Assembly (NCBI GenBank): GCA_035275625.1
Contig: DATEMK010000422.1
Location: 1 to 5,844 of the forward strand
Direction: 5' to 3'
Source: DATEMK01 sp035275625
GTDB taxonomy: Bacteria > Bacteroidota > Bacteroidia > AKYH767-A > OLB10
DNA: 5,844 bases
Shown here: positions 1 to 5,844 of the stretch, piece after piece
Position numbering within the stretch: position 1 is the stretch's first letter
How the letters are laid out: every line of letters begins with the position of its first letter
Notes under the pieces: generated by a model
The model's input: the letters and a program-made list of their open reading frames with translations, nothing else
Told to the model about the DNA's origin: nothing
The model's database searches: none
Made by a program: the position numbers and the translations under genes

Positions 1-2077
1 AATCATTAAAACCTGCTTTTAAGTAGCGGTCAAGATCGTGCTGCATCACATTAGCAGTCATCGCTATAGCCGGAATGTCTGATTTTAATTTTTCACGTAT
101 TTCCGTCATCGCCTCAATGCCGCTCATGCCGGGCATTTGCACATCCATTAATATAAGTTCGGAATGGTTAGTACGGAGTTCGGACAGCACTTCAAAGCCG
201 TTCGTTGTTTCAGTAACAATCGCACCTAAATCTTTTAACATTTCCTTTTGAAGAATCCTGTTAATTTCAGTGTCTTCGGCAAGAAGGATTTTAATGCCGC
301 TTAATGTTTTATAGGTTTGAGGTTTGAGGTGTAAGGTTTGAGGTTTGTTATCATGTCCATAGTCTTCCGTTTTCAATCTTTCACTTTCCTTTCCTTCCAT
401 AACAACTTCGTATGGAATGGTAAAACTAAATTCCGATCCTTCGAGGATTTTACTTTTCACTTCAATAGTCCCTCCCTGCATTTCAATAATTCTTTTGCTG
501 ATGTTTAATCCCAGGCCGGTTCCTCCATATTTACGGGTAATGCTTGTGTCAGCCTGCGAAAATTGCTGAAAAATTGTTTTTAGTTTTTCTCCGGGAATGC
601 CAATGCCGGTATCTGAAATAATAAAAGTCAGGAGCCTGGAGTCCGGAGTTTGCGGAGATCCGATATTATGTGAGGTGCAATTTACAGTCACTTTTCCTTT
701 TTCTGTAAACTTGATTGCGTTGCCGATAAGATTATATAATACCTGTTTTAATCGCATCGGATCGCCTTTGACGGTAAGCTCTTTTATTTCATTGCAGTCA
801 AACCTTAATGAAATATTTTTTTCATCCGCTTTAAACTTCATTACCTCACAAACTTCTTTACCCACAACTGCCGGGTTGAAACTTATTTTTTCCAGGCGCA
901 GGTTGCCCGTTTCTAATTTTGTCAGGTCAAGAATATCGTTTACAATGGAAAGTAAATGGTCGGAAGAATTGTGAATGGCATTTGCATAATCAGCCTGCCG
1001 GTCATTCAGGTTTGTTTTAAGCATGCGCCCTGTAAATCCCAAGATAGCGCTCAATGGTGTTCGGATTTCGTGGCTCATGTTGGCGAGGAATTCTTCTTTA
1101 ATCTTTGCCAGTTTTTCTGCATGAGATTTTGCTTCAGCTAATTCTTTCCGGTATTGATTGCTTTTTGCAATGTCATATATAATTAATGCAATCAAAAGAA
1201 GAAGCACAATGGCTCCTGCTATGGATAGCGTTTGTATCCTGCCGCCCGATCTTAAGGCTGCCTGGTTGGCTTCTTCTGCTTTATGCCGGATATGGAGGGA
1301 TTCATCAAATTCTATTTTACGAATCAGGTTTTCAATCTCATGAGTGATGTCTCTATCCTTATCAAGAAGCACAAGTTCCTTTTCAGATTGCTTTTTCAAT
1401 TGTTGGGATTCTTTATCCTTTATATCTGCAATAGTCCGCTGGACATTTGAAATTTTTTCTTTGCTCTTTTCATTTTCTTTTATCAATGCTGATTTTAATA
1501 CTGAATCGGCTTTTTCTTTCAAATCTTTTTTTGAAGGTCCCCCCGAGCCAAAGATCTTTTGAAAAAAATTTTTTTTAGAGGTTGCATTTTGCTGGGCAAT
1601 CATTAAAGTGTCCGTGACCTTTATGGAAGAATCTGTTTCAGGAAACTGGTCAGTCATTTTATCCAGGGCGCTTTCCAAAACCTGGCTGTAACTGATGCTG
1701 AGCAACTCATGATACACGGCAAGCTTTTCTTTCATTAAGGATGAAATAGAATCAATCGCAGAGACTTCATAAGGTTTATTGCTTGTTAAAGCACGCAGGG
1801 TATCTAATTTTTTTTGAATGCTGTTTGCCAGGTGGAGGTAAGGATCAAGATATCTTTCATCCTGCGTCAGTGCAAACGCACGAACCCCGCTTTCAGCACC
1901 GGTAATGTCCGAATTGATTTCTTTGACTTTTATTAAAACAGAATCCGGGCTGGAAGACTCACGGACGATTTCCATTAAATCCTCAAGACTCCTGGAAGTG
2001 ATCCAGTAAGCAGAAGTTATAGTTATCAGTGTGATTGCAAAAACTACAATAACTTTTAAACCGGTGAATCTTTGCAT
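1..2077 (-). CDS. Hybrid sensor histidine kinase (CHASE3-like sensor, HisKA, HATPase, receiver), C-terminus cut by window edge
   Basis: An open frame of 692 codons runs from ATG at 2077 to the left edge with no stop, so the 3' end is missing. The predicted protein senses an envelope signal and autophosphorylates on His, then passes phosphate to its own receiver. Visible parts: membrane segment about 8-24; CHASE3-like helical region about 38-130 with the typical ALTQDERYLDPY stretch; an extended, lysine- and glutamate-rich helical stalk about 165-280; second membrane segment 283-301; coiled linker without a recognisable HAMP; HisKA with MSHEIRTPL (His336); HATPase with the N box (Asn453), DTGIGIP (Asp489) and GGTGLGL (518-524). 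The receiver starts near 595 and has the acidic pair Glu601/Asp602, phospho-acceptor Asp645 in MDVQMPG, Thr674 and Lys687. All catalytic residues look intact. Two repeat-like insertions lie at residues 474-484 and 578-591. A further C-terminal domain (for example HPt) could lie outside the window. The cognate signal is unknown. Confidence 0.95.
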   Translation of the reverse strand, partial: MQRFTGLKVIVVFAITLITITSAYWITSRSLEDLMEIVRESSSPDSVLIKVKEINSDITGAESGVRAFALTQDERYLDPYLHLANSIQKKLDTLRALTSNKPYEVSAIDSISSLMKEKLAVYHELLSISYSQVLESALDKMTDQFPETDSSIKVTDTLMIAQQNATSKKNFFQKIFGSGGPSKKDLKEKADSVLKSALIKENEKSKEKISNVQRTIADIKDKESQQLKKQSEKELVLLDKDRDITHEIENLIRKIEFDESLHIRHKAEEANQAALRSGGRIQTLSIAGAIVLLLLIALIIYDIAKSNQYRKELAEAKSHAEKLAKIKEEFLANMSHEIRTPLSAILGFTGRMLKTNLNDRQADYANAIHNSSDHLLSIVNDILDLTKLETGNLRLEKISFNPAVVGKEVCEVMKFKADEKNISLRFDCNEIKELTVKGDPMRLKQVLYNLIGNAIKFTEKGKVTVNCTSHNIGSPQTPDSRLLTFIISDTGIGIPGEKLKTIFQQFSQADTSITRKYGGTGLGLNISKRIIEMQGGTIEVKSKILEGSEFSFTIPYEVVMEGKESERLKTEDYGHDNKPQTLHLKPQTYKTLSGIKILLAEDTEINRILQKEMLKDLGAIVTETTNGFEVLSELRTNHSELILMDVQMPGMSGIEAMTEIREKLKSDIPAIAMTANVMQHDLDRYLKAGFND
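305..347. repeat. Five-unit 7-bp tandem repeat (AGGTTTG) inside the kinase gene
   Basis: On the plus strand five consecutive 7-bp units occupy 313-347: AGGTTTG, AGGTTTG, AGGTGTA, AGGTTTG, AGGTTTG, with the middle unit degenerate. On the coding strand this gives the peptide KPQTLHLKPQT (residues 578-588), in the linker between the HATPase and receiver domains. The reading frame is kept. The composition differs from the flanking coding sequence, which suggests an inserted or expanded simple repeat tolerated in a flexible linker. Confidence 0.75.
626..658. repeat. Degenerate 7-bp-periodic tract (GGAGnnn) inside the kinase HATPase coding region
   Basis: The plus strand from 631 reads GGAGCCT, GGAGTCC, GGAGTTT, then GCGGAG, a degenerate 7-bp period. 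It encodes SPQTPDSRLLT (residues 474-484) in a loop between two strands of the HATPase domain, just before the DTGIGIP motif. The frame is kept and the following motif is intact. It is a different sequence from the tract at 313-347 but has the same period, so the two may come from related repeat-generating processes. Confidence 0.6.
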
Positions 2078-2156
2078 TTTAATTATTAAATATTCCGGAT
2101 TTTAGAATAAAACTGGAAAATTGCCTTTTTTAAATCCTTTTCAAATTTGGGAATAC

Positions 2157-2175
2157 TTTTCCAGATTTTGGAAAA
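2157..2175. promoter_or_regulatory. Inverted repeat TTTTCCA-N5-TGGAAAA, possible operator
   Basis: A perfect 7-bp inverted repeat with a 5-base spacer (GATTT) lies 80 bp upstream of the kinase start. A further TGGAAAA half-site is at 2114-2120. The same region can also be folded as a longer imperfect inverted repeat with arms 2142-2153 and 2159-2170. It has no U-tract of the terminator type and sits in a divergent promoter region, so a protein-binding site is more plausible than a terminator. AT-rich DNA yields such repeats by chance, so confidence is low. Confidence 0.3.
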
Positions 2176-2309
2176 ACGGAAGGAATTTAATTTCATTGTA
2201 CAGGCAAAAAACAATCTATTTATTAACGGAGGGAAACCACGTAACTGTAGATGTTTCAGGTAGTTATTAACATCTTTTATAATGATAGTTGATCGTAATA
2301 ACACGGTTG

Positions 2310-2325
2310 TTGGCACGGAATTGCT
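2310..2325 (+). promoter_or_regulatory. Sigma-54-like promoter element upstream of the lipoprotein gene, spacer one base short
   Basis: TTGGCACGGAATTGCT matches the sigma-54 consensus YTGGCACG-N4-TTGCW at every defined base, but the spacer between the two blocks has 3 bases instead of 4, so GG and GC are 9 bases apart instead of 10. Position fits: a start about 12 bases after the GC pair would give a leader of about 25 bases before the ATG at 2362. No TAnnTTTG box competes in this place. Sigma-54 is known to be sensitive to this spacing, so it may be weak, degenerate or coincidental. Confidence 0.4.
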
Positions 2326-2361
2326 AATACACCTTCTATAAACCGTAAAAAAAATATTAAA

Positions 2362-3234
2362 ATGAAAAAATCACTCATCATCATTGCAGTTTTAGCAGGT
2401 TCAATCTTTGCAGGCTGCGACAATCACAAGGCAGAAATTACACAACTGAACAAGGAGAAAGATTCATTAATGTCTGTTGCTTACACAAAAGATCAGACGA
2501 TTAACGATTTTTTAAGCTCCTTCTCCGAAATCCAGGGCAACCTTTCAGAAATCACTAAAAAAGAGCAAACGCTTGCTGTAAATACAACAAGCAATCCTGA
2601 AATGATTAAAACATCCAAAGATGTGATCAAATCACAGATCCAGGATATTAAAACGTTGATGGAAGACAGCAAATCAAAGCTGGAAGCATTAAGTTCAAAG
2701 CTTAAAAGATCGAATGTTAAGAATGCAAGTCTTGCTAAAATGATAGCCGAACTGAATGAGCAGATAGCGCAGAAAGATAAAGATATCACTGCATTAAACG
2801 ACCAGATTGCAAGCCTGAACACTTCGGTTACTACTCTTAAAACTTCGGTGGATGATTTAACTGCCAAGAATGACGTCAGTACCAAAATGATCGAAGATCA
2901 GACGATAAAGCTTAACACTGCTTATGTTGCAGTAGGTTCTTCCAAACAGCTTAGCGAAAAGAAAGTTGTGGCAAAACGTGGCGGAGTATTGGGATTAGGT
3001 AAAACCACAACTCTTGAGCCGAATGTAAACCAGGAAGCTTTCAATACTATTGATATTACTAAAACAAACGCCATTCCTTTGAATGTTAAAGATGCAAGAT
3101 TAGTATCAGCTCATCCGAGTGATTCATACAAGATGGAGCGTACTACTGACAAGAAAGTTACAGAATTAGTGATCACTGATCCTGCAAAATTCTGGAGCGA
3201 ATCAAAGTACTTGGTAGTTCTTACAGAACAATAA
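2362..3234 (+). CDS. Coiled-coil lipoprotein with a conserved Bacteroidota-type C-terminal domain
   Basis: This 290-aa protein starts with a lipoprotein signal: basic MKKS, a hydrophobic stretch, and SIFAGC with the acylated Cys at residue 19. It is therefore predicted to be anchored in an envelope membrane. Residues about 22-185 are rich in Lys, Glu, Gln, Ser and Leu with heptad-like spacing, in at least two helical blocks (22-70 and 85-185), predicting a long coiled coil. Residues about 187-290 form a separate compact domain with GGVLGLGKTTTL, an IDITKTNAIPLN stretch, SAHPSDSYKM and a C-terminal FWSESKYLVV. From memory this tail resembles a family of Bacteroidota lipoproteins of unproven function, some of which automated pipelines label as collagen-binding adhesins; I would not rely on that label. 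The gene stands alone, with a sigma-54-like element upstream and a strong terminator downstream. The start is clear: no alternative ATG fits the signal peptide. A structural or stress-related envelope role is inference only. Confidence 0.9.
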   Translation: MKKSLIIIAVLAGSIFAGCDNHKAEITQLNKEKDSLMSVAYTKDQTINDFLSSFSEIQGNLSEITKKEQTLAVNTTSNPEMIKTSKDVIKSQIQDIKTLMEDSKSKLEALSSKLKRSNVKNASLAKMIAELNEQIAQKDKDITALNDQIASLNTSVTTLKTSVDDLTAKNDVSTKMIEDQTIKLNTAYVAVGSSKQLSEKKVVAKRGGVLGLGKTTTLEPNVNQEAFNTIDITKTNAIPLNVKDARLVSAHPSDSYKMERTTDKKVTELVITDPAKFWSESKYLVVLTEQ

Positions 3235-3285
3235 AAAATAATAAAGGTTAGGTTTTTCATATCCATTAAGTTTAGGTTAGGGTTT

Positions 3286-3318
3286 AGAGCGAAGTCTGGG
3301 GAGACTTCGCTCTTTTTT
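3286..3318 (+). terminator. Strong intrinsic terminator of the lipoprotein gene
   Basis: A perfect 12-bp stem (AGAGCGAAGTCT at 3286-3297 pairing with 3302-3313) closes a GGGG loop and is followed by a run of T to 3318. It begins 51 bases after the lipoprotein stop codon. On the minus strand the stem is not followed by a T-run, so it acts for plus-strand transcription and shields the convergent glycosyltransferase gene from read-through. Confidence 0.92.
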
Positions 3319-3340
3319 CGTTACACCACTTTTTTTAAAA

Positions 3341-3359
3341 GAAAAAAGCTTCCGGGAAG
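3341..3359 (-). terminator. Weak possible terminator of the glycosyltransferase gene
   Basis: Reading the minus strand just past the glycosyltransferase stop codon, CTTC-CCG-GAAG forms a 4-bp stem with a 3-base loop, followed by C and six T. The position and T-run are right but the stem is short, so this is a tentative call. Confidence 0.3.
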
Positions 3360-3368
3360 TTTAATAAC

Positions 3369-4535
3369 CTATTGATGTCTTTGTGTGGGTTGCCACACCC
3401 CGGACTTTACTCCCTGGAAGAATTTTAACATTCCAAGAAATAAAGCAAGATTCATAGCAAGCAAATGCGTAACAAATCGCAAAACAGCCATATGAATGTT
3501 TATTTTTTTCAGAAGAAAATCCAGGAACGGAATTATATAAAACAATGTCTGCAAAATAAAAATCCATTTATAAAATTCAACAGGTAATAACAGGAGTGAA
3601 GAAAAATAAGCCATCATAATAAACACCGGACCAACCCAGCGCAATACCTTATGTGAAAAAAAACAAAAGGAAATGGAGTTAAACTTAAACAGCAAATGGA
3701 AAAAAGAAAAAAGGTTTTGAAAGTTACCTGTGGCAATTCGCACTTTTCTCCGGAATTCTTCAGGCAAGTTGTTTGAAACATCCTCGAATACACGTGCATC
3801 TTTTTCATTAATACATTTCCCCCCATTCTCTAACACCTTCATGTTGATATAAAAATCATCCACAAGAAAATTAGCAGGGATTTCAGTAAAAAAATTTTTT
3901 CTCAAAGCATAACATCCGCCAAAAGGCCCCATCATGCATCCCCACAATTTGCCTTCTGCATTTTTTATAGCGACTTCTGCTTTAATGTAAGTTTTTTCCT
4001 GAACGGAAATTCCTTCTTTTTTCAAACCCCTGTTAATCATATTTGAATCAACCAATGCGATTTTTTCATTCCTGAAATGTTTGACGAGTTCATAAATGCT
4101 GTTTGTATCAAAAATTACATTTGCATCCGTAATAATCAAAACATCTCCTTTAGCTTTTTTATAAAGTTCATTGATAATAACTGATTTTCCATTCCTTCTT
4201 TTAAATTCTTCCAGGCTGATTTGAGAATTTGTCATGCAAAAGCTTTTTACTATCTCATTGGTTTTATCTGATGAATCGTCAGATCCGATTATCAACTGAA
4301 TTTTTTGTTTGGGATAAGTTGTCCTGAAAACGCTTTCGATTTTTTCAGCAATTACTTTTTCTTCATTATAAGCTGCCATTAAGATAGAAACAACAGGTAA
4401 ATTTTCATCTTCTTCATACACTAATTGATTTGTTTTTTTGTAAAAAGATAAGATTTGCAATAGCAGCGGATAAAAAACATAAGAATGAAAAAGAGCAATT
4501 ACGCTCATCCAGAAGAGAATTTTTAGCAAAAGCAT
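3369..4535 (-). CDS. Membrane glycosyltransferase, family 2
   Basis: This 388-aa protein is predicted to transfer a sugar from a nucleotide donor at the cytoplasmic face of the inner membrane, making an envelope or extracellular polysaccharide or glycolipid. It has an N-terminal membrane segment (about 4-30, with SYVFYPLLL), a GT-A catalytic domain (about 47-275) and about three C-terminal membrane segments (about 298-320, 322-343, 349-373). Catalytic marks: VSILMAAYNEE (49-59), the acidic SDDSSD (Asp86, Asp87, Asp90), a TDAN motif in the DXD position (Asp137), VDD (Asp226, Asp227) as candidate base, and the basic RRKVR (262-266) in the place of the usual QxxRW-type motif. The tail GVKSGVWQPTQR is common in this family. 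Length is normal. No other glycan genes are visible, so the product is unknown; hyaluronan-, cellulose- or N-glycan-like specificity cannot be told from sequence alone. The start codon at 4535 lies 22 bases after a TATCTTTG promoter box. Confidence 0.93.
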   Translation of the reverse strand: MLLLKILFWMSVIALFHSYVFYPLLLQILSFYKKTNQLVYEEDENLPVVSILMAAYNEEKVIAEKIESVFRTTYPKQKIQLIIGSDDSSDKTNEIVKSFCMTNSQISLEEFKRRNGKSVIINELYKKAKGDVLIITDANVIFDTNSIYELVKHFRNEKIALVDSNMINRGLKKEGISVQEKTYIKAEVAIKNAEGKLWGCMMGPFGGCYALRKNFFTEIPANFLVDDFYINMKVLENGGKCINEKDARVFEDVSNNLPEEFRRKVRIATGNFQNLFSFFHLLFKFNSISFCFFSHKVLRWVGPVFIMMAYFSSLLLLPVEFYKWIFILQTLFYIIPFLDFLLKKINIHMAVLRFVTHLLAMNLALFLGMLKFFQGVKSGVWQPTQRHQ

Positions 4536-4557
4536 AAAAGCCGGTTTGTTTTTCGGG

Positions 4558-4565
4558 CAAAGATA
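4558..4565 (-). promoter_or_regulatory. TAnnTTTG promoter box (-7) for the glycosyltransferase gene
   Basis: On the minus strand TATCTTTG is a perfect match to the Bacteroidota housekeeping -7 consensus TAnnTTTG. It ends 22 bases before the glycosyltransferase ATG, a usual distance. A convincing TTG at -33 is not seen, so the call rests on the -7 box and its placement. Confidence 0.55.
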
Positions 4566-4682
4566 GAAATTGGCAATTCAGCAGCTTTAATGTGATTTCA
4601 TGCGTGTATTGATTTTAGTTCAGCGTTGAAATCTTATTGATAAATTATTTCGATGATTTCTTTCAGTAGCCATTTAAAAATT

Positions 4683-4690
4683 TAAATTTG
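4683..4690 (+). promoter_or_regulatory. TAnnTTTG promoter box (-7) for the PepSY-like gene
   Basis: TAAATTTG matches the Bacteroidota -7 consensus perfectly and ends 23 bases before the ATG at 4714. The -33 element is not clear. Together with the box at 4558-4565 it makes the 178-bp gap a divergent promoter region. Confidence 0.55.
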
Positions 4691-4713
4691 CCTTAATCAA
4701 ATACTTAATTCAA

Positions 4714-5160
4714 ATGAAAAAAATCTTTTTGCTGATTGTTGTGCTTATATCCTCCATAAATTTCTCTTTTGCACAGGAGAAAAAAATAAAAGCGGCTCTC
4801 GTGCCCGAATCGGTTCTGAATGGCTACAAGGAAAAATTAAAAAAGCTGGAGGTTAAAAACTGGTACCAGGATGGCGATATGTATTCAGCAGTTTATGATA
4901 AAGGTGAAAATACCTACCGGGCGGTTTTTAATTCAGATGGAAAATGGATAAAGACTTCTGCCAAAATAAAAGAATCACAGGTGAGCGGTGCAGTTAAGAA
5001 ATCCATTAAAAATACCGAGTGGAGCGATTGGAAAATAAGTGAAAGCTATAAGGTGGAAACTCCTGAATATAAAAAACTCATTGAGCTTCACATGAAAAAG
5101 GGAAAGGAAACAAAGGTCCTTTCTTTTGACCCTGCCGGAAAAGCGGTGGATATAAAATGA
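4714..5160 (+). CDS. Small secreted PepSY-like protein
   Basis: This 148-aa protein starts with a clear signal peptide, MKKIFLL followed by a hydrophobic core and a cleavage site after FSFA (residue 20), giving a mature protein beginning QEKK. Residues about 25-148 fit the PepSY-like / beta-lactamase-inhibitor-like fold common in Bacteroidota: VPESVLNGYKEKL helix, then VKNWYQDGDMYSAVY, a strand pair with YRAVFNSDGKWIKTSAKI, a helix with VSGAVKKSI, WSDWKISESYKVET, and a closing strand with KVLSFDPAGK. It has a single such domain and no lipobox. Such proteins are periplasmic or secreted and mostly of unknown function; binding or inhibition of another envelope protein is a guess. The start is fixed by the signal peptide. 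It is followed by the S1-domain gene after 47 bp, so co-transcription is possible, though the two products would act in different compartments. Confidence 0.9.
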   Translation: MKKIFLLIVVLISSINFSFAQEKKIKAALVPESVLNGYKEKLKKLEVKNWYQDGDMYSAVYDKGENTYRAVFNSDGKWIKTSAKIKESQVSGAVKKSIKNTEWSDWKISESYKVETPEYKKLIELHMKKGKETKVLSFDPAGKAVDIK

Positions 5161-5207
5161 CCTTATAATTATTTGTTTTCAGTTTTCAGAATTGGTTAAC
5201 AGCAATC

Positions 5208-5729
5208 ATGCACAAATATACGGATGCACAGAAGGCATATTTTTCAAAACTAAAACTTGGGCAAAAAATTACCGGCAAGGTAAAACGATTTACAAATTAC
5301 GGGGCATTTATCAGCCTTGGTATGGTGGACGGATTGCTTGCATCAAAAGATATTACATGGGGACGCATCAATGACCCTGAAGATTTTTTAAAACTGTATC
5401 AGAAACTTGAGGTGATCATTATTTTCAAGGACGAGGTGAAATTTAACATTGCTGTAGGGTTAAAACAGCTGCTTCCAAACCCCTGGGAAATTGCGAAAAC
5501 AAAATACAAAGAAGGCGATACTGTTGTGGGGCAGGTGGTGGACATTCAGCCTTACGGGGCGTTTCTCCAGGTTTTTCCGGGTTTTGAAGGGTTAGTTCAT
5601 ATTTCAGAAATTTATACGGATAAAAAAATTGACAATGCTAAAGATTTTTTTGAACCTGAACAGGCTTATGAAGCGACTATCATTAAGCTTGATTTTGAGA
5701 ACAGGAAAATGGGGTTGAGCATCAAATGA
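5208..5729 (+). CDS. Two-repeat S1 RNA-binding protein resembling ribosomal protein S1 repeats 3-4
   Basis: This 173-aa cytoplasmic protein consists of two S1 (OB-fold) domains and little else. Repeat 1 (about 18-87) has ITGKVKRFTNYGAFISLG, VDGLLASKDITWGRINDP and ends GLKQLLPNPW (84-93). Repeat 2 (about 103-173) has VVGQVVDIQPYGAFLQVFPG, EGLVHISEIY and ends RKMGLSIK. The WGRI..P, LGLKQL..PW and PGFEGLVHISE signatures match, from memory, the third and fourth repeats of Bacteroidota S1 proteins, which have about six. Full-length S1 is about 550-600 aa, so this is much shorter. It is not a truncated piece: the frame has an in-frame stop at 5166 upstream and ends cleanly after the last strand. 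In repeat 1 the usual His of the RNA-binding face (LLHI) is replaced (LLAS), whereas repeat 2 keeps it. It probably binds RNA, perhaps in translation or RNA turnover. The ATG at 5208 is the first in the frame. Confidence 0.88.
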   Translation: MHKYTDAQKAYFSKLKLGQKITGKVKRFTNYGAFISLGMVDGLLASKDITWGRINDPEDFLKLYQKLEVIIIFKDEVKFNIAVGLKQLLPNPWEIAKTKYKEGDTVVGQVVDIQPYGAFLQVFPGFEGLVHISEIYTDKKIDNAKDFFEPEQAYEATIIKLDFENRKMGLSIK

Positions 5730-5731
5730 CA

Positions 5732-5772
5732 GGCTTAAATCCATAAGCCGGTGAATCCTGTTTATTTTTCTT
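5732..5772 (+). terminator. Possible intrinsic terminator after the S1-domain gene
   Basis: GGCTTA (5732-5737) pairs with TAAGCC (5744-5749) across a 6-base loop, directly after the stop codon. An alternative outer pairing joins ACAGG (5729-5733) with CCTGT (5757-5761). A T-rich stretch follows from 5760. The T-run does not directly abut the inner stem, so the call is moderate to weak. Confidence 0.4.
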
Positions 5773-5832
5773 CATCTGTCATTTATTACTAATCACTTTT
5801 TTTACATAAAATTCAATAGCTGTTTTCTTCCG

Positions 5833-5840
5833 TAATTTTG
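5833..5840 (+). promoter_or_regulatory. TAnnTTTG promoter box probably serving a gene beyond the right edge
   Basis: TAATTTTG fits the Bacteroidota -7 consensus and lies in non-coding DNA 100 bp after the S1-domain gene. Boxes of this kind usually sit about 20-25 bases before a start codon, which would fall just outside the window. No clear -33 TTG is visible. Confidence 0.4.
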
Positions 5841-5844
5841 AAAG

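Larger units (their letters stand above)
2078..2361. other. Divergent intergenic region between kinase and lipoprotein genes
   Basis: This 284-bp gap separates the starts of two genes transcribed away from each other. It contains an inverted repeat (2157-2175) and a sigma-54-like element (2310-2325), listed separately. An open frame of 76 codons exists on the minus strand (2086-2316), but its product resembles nothing I recognise and it lies over the likely control sequences, so I do not annotate it as a gene. I found no good TAnnTTTG box for either flanking gene here. Confidence 0.6.

Noticed and set aside
597..1562. Several plus-strand open frames of 61-125 codons
   Set aside because: They are antisense to the histidine kinase, whose frame is continuous with all catalytic motifs. 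None has a recognisable domain.
2086..2316. 76-codon open frame on the minus strand in the divergent intergenic region
   Set aside because: The product has no recognisable family, signal or domain, it would end just upstream of the kinase start, and it covers the likely promoter and operator sequences. It is more likely a chance frame.
2493..2885. 130-codon open frame antisense to the lipoprotein
   Set aside because: It lies entirely within the coiled-coil coding sequence, whose low-complexity codons leave the opposite strand open. The Leu/Ser-rich product is a typical antisense shadow.
5175..5188. Direct repeat GTTTTCA GTTTTCA upstream of the S1-domain gene
   Set aside because: Only two units in a T-rich leader; chance is sufficient. 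It was considered because it also has a 7-bp period.
1..5844. CRISPR array, tRNA or rRNA gene, insertion sequence, phage or toxin-antitoxin genes
   Set aside because: No regularly spaced repeats of CRISPR length, no transposase or integrase, no terminal inverted repeats and no cloverleaf-like sequence were seen on either strand.

Overview
The window reads as ordinary chromosomal DNA from a member of the Bacteroidota, probably an environmental relative of the Sphingobacteriales, Chitinophagales or Flavobacteriales. The evidence is the AT-rich composition, start codons preceded by A-rich sequence instead of Shine-Dalgarno motifs, TAnnTTTG promoter boxes, and protein families typical of this phylum: a CHASE3 hybrid kinase, a PepSY-like secreted protein, a coiled-coil lipoprotein, and an S1 protein resembling Bacteroidota rpsA.

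Layout from left to right. Positions 1-2077 (minus strand) hold most of a large membrane hybrid histidine kinase: CHASE3-like sensor, long helical stalk, HisKA, HATPase and a receiver domain. Its C-terminus runs off the left edge. A 284-bp divergent intergenic region follows (2078-2361). It carries an inverted repeat and a sigma-54-like promoter element. Next is a plus-strand coiled-coil lipoprotein (2362-3234) that ends at a very clear intrinsic terminator (3286-3318). A minus-strand membrane glycosyltransferase of family 2 (3369-4535) converges on it. Across a second divergent gap (4536-4713), with a TAnnTTTG box facing each way, lies a small secreted PepSY-like protein (4714-5160). It is followed 47 bp later by a 173-aa protein made of two S1 RNA-binding repeats (5208-5729). 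The last 115 bp hold a weak possible terminator and a TAnnTTTG box that probably serves a gene beyond the right edge.

The genes do not form an obvious pathway. The kinase and the lipoprotein share a divergent control region and both face the periplasm or envelope, so a regulatory link is possible but unproven. I do not see a clear undescribed multi-gene system. The points most worth a second look are two different 7-bp-periodic repeat tracts inserted in frame in the kinase gene, the two-repeat S1 protein that looks like an excerpt of ribosomal protein S1 repeats 3-4, and the near-perfect sigma-54 element that is one base short in its spacer.
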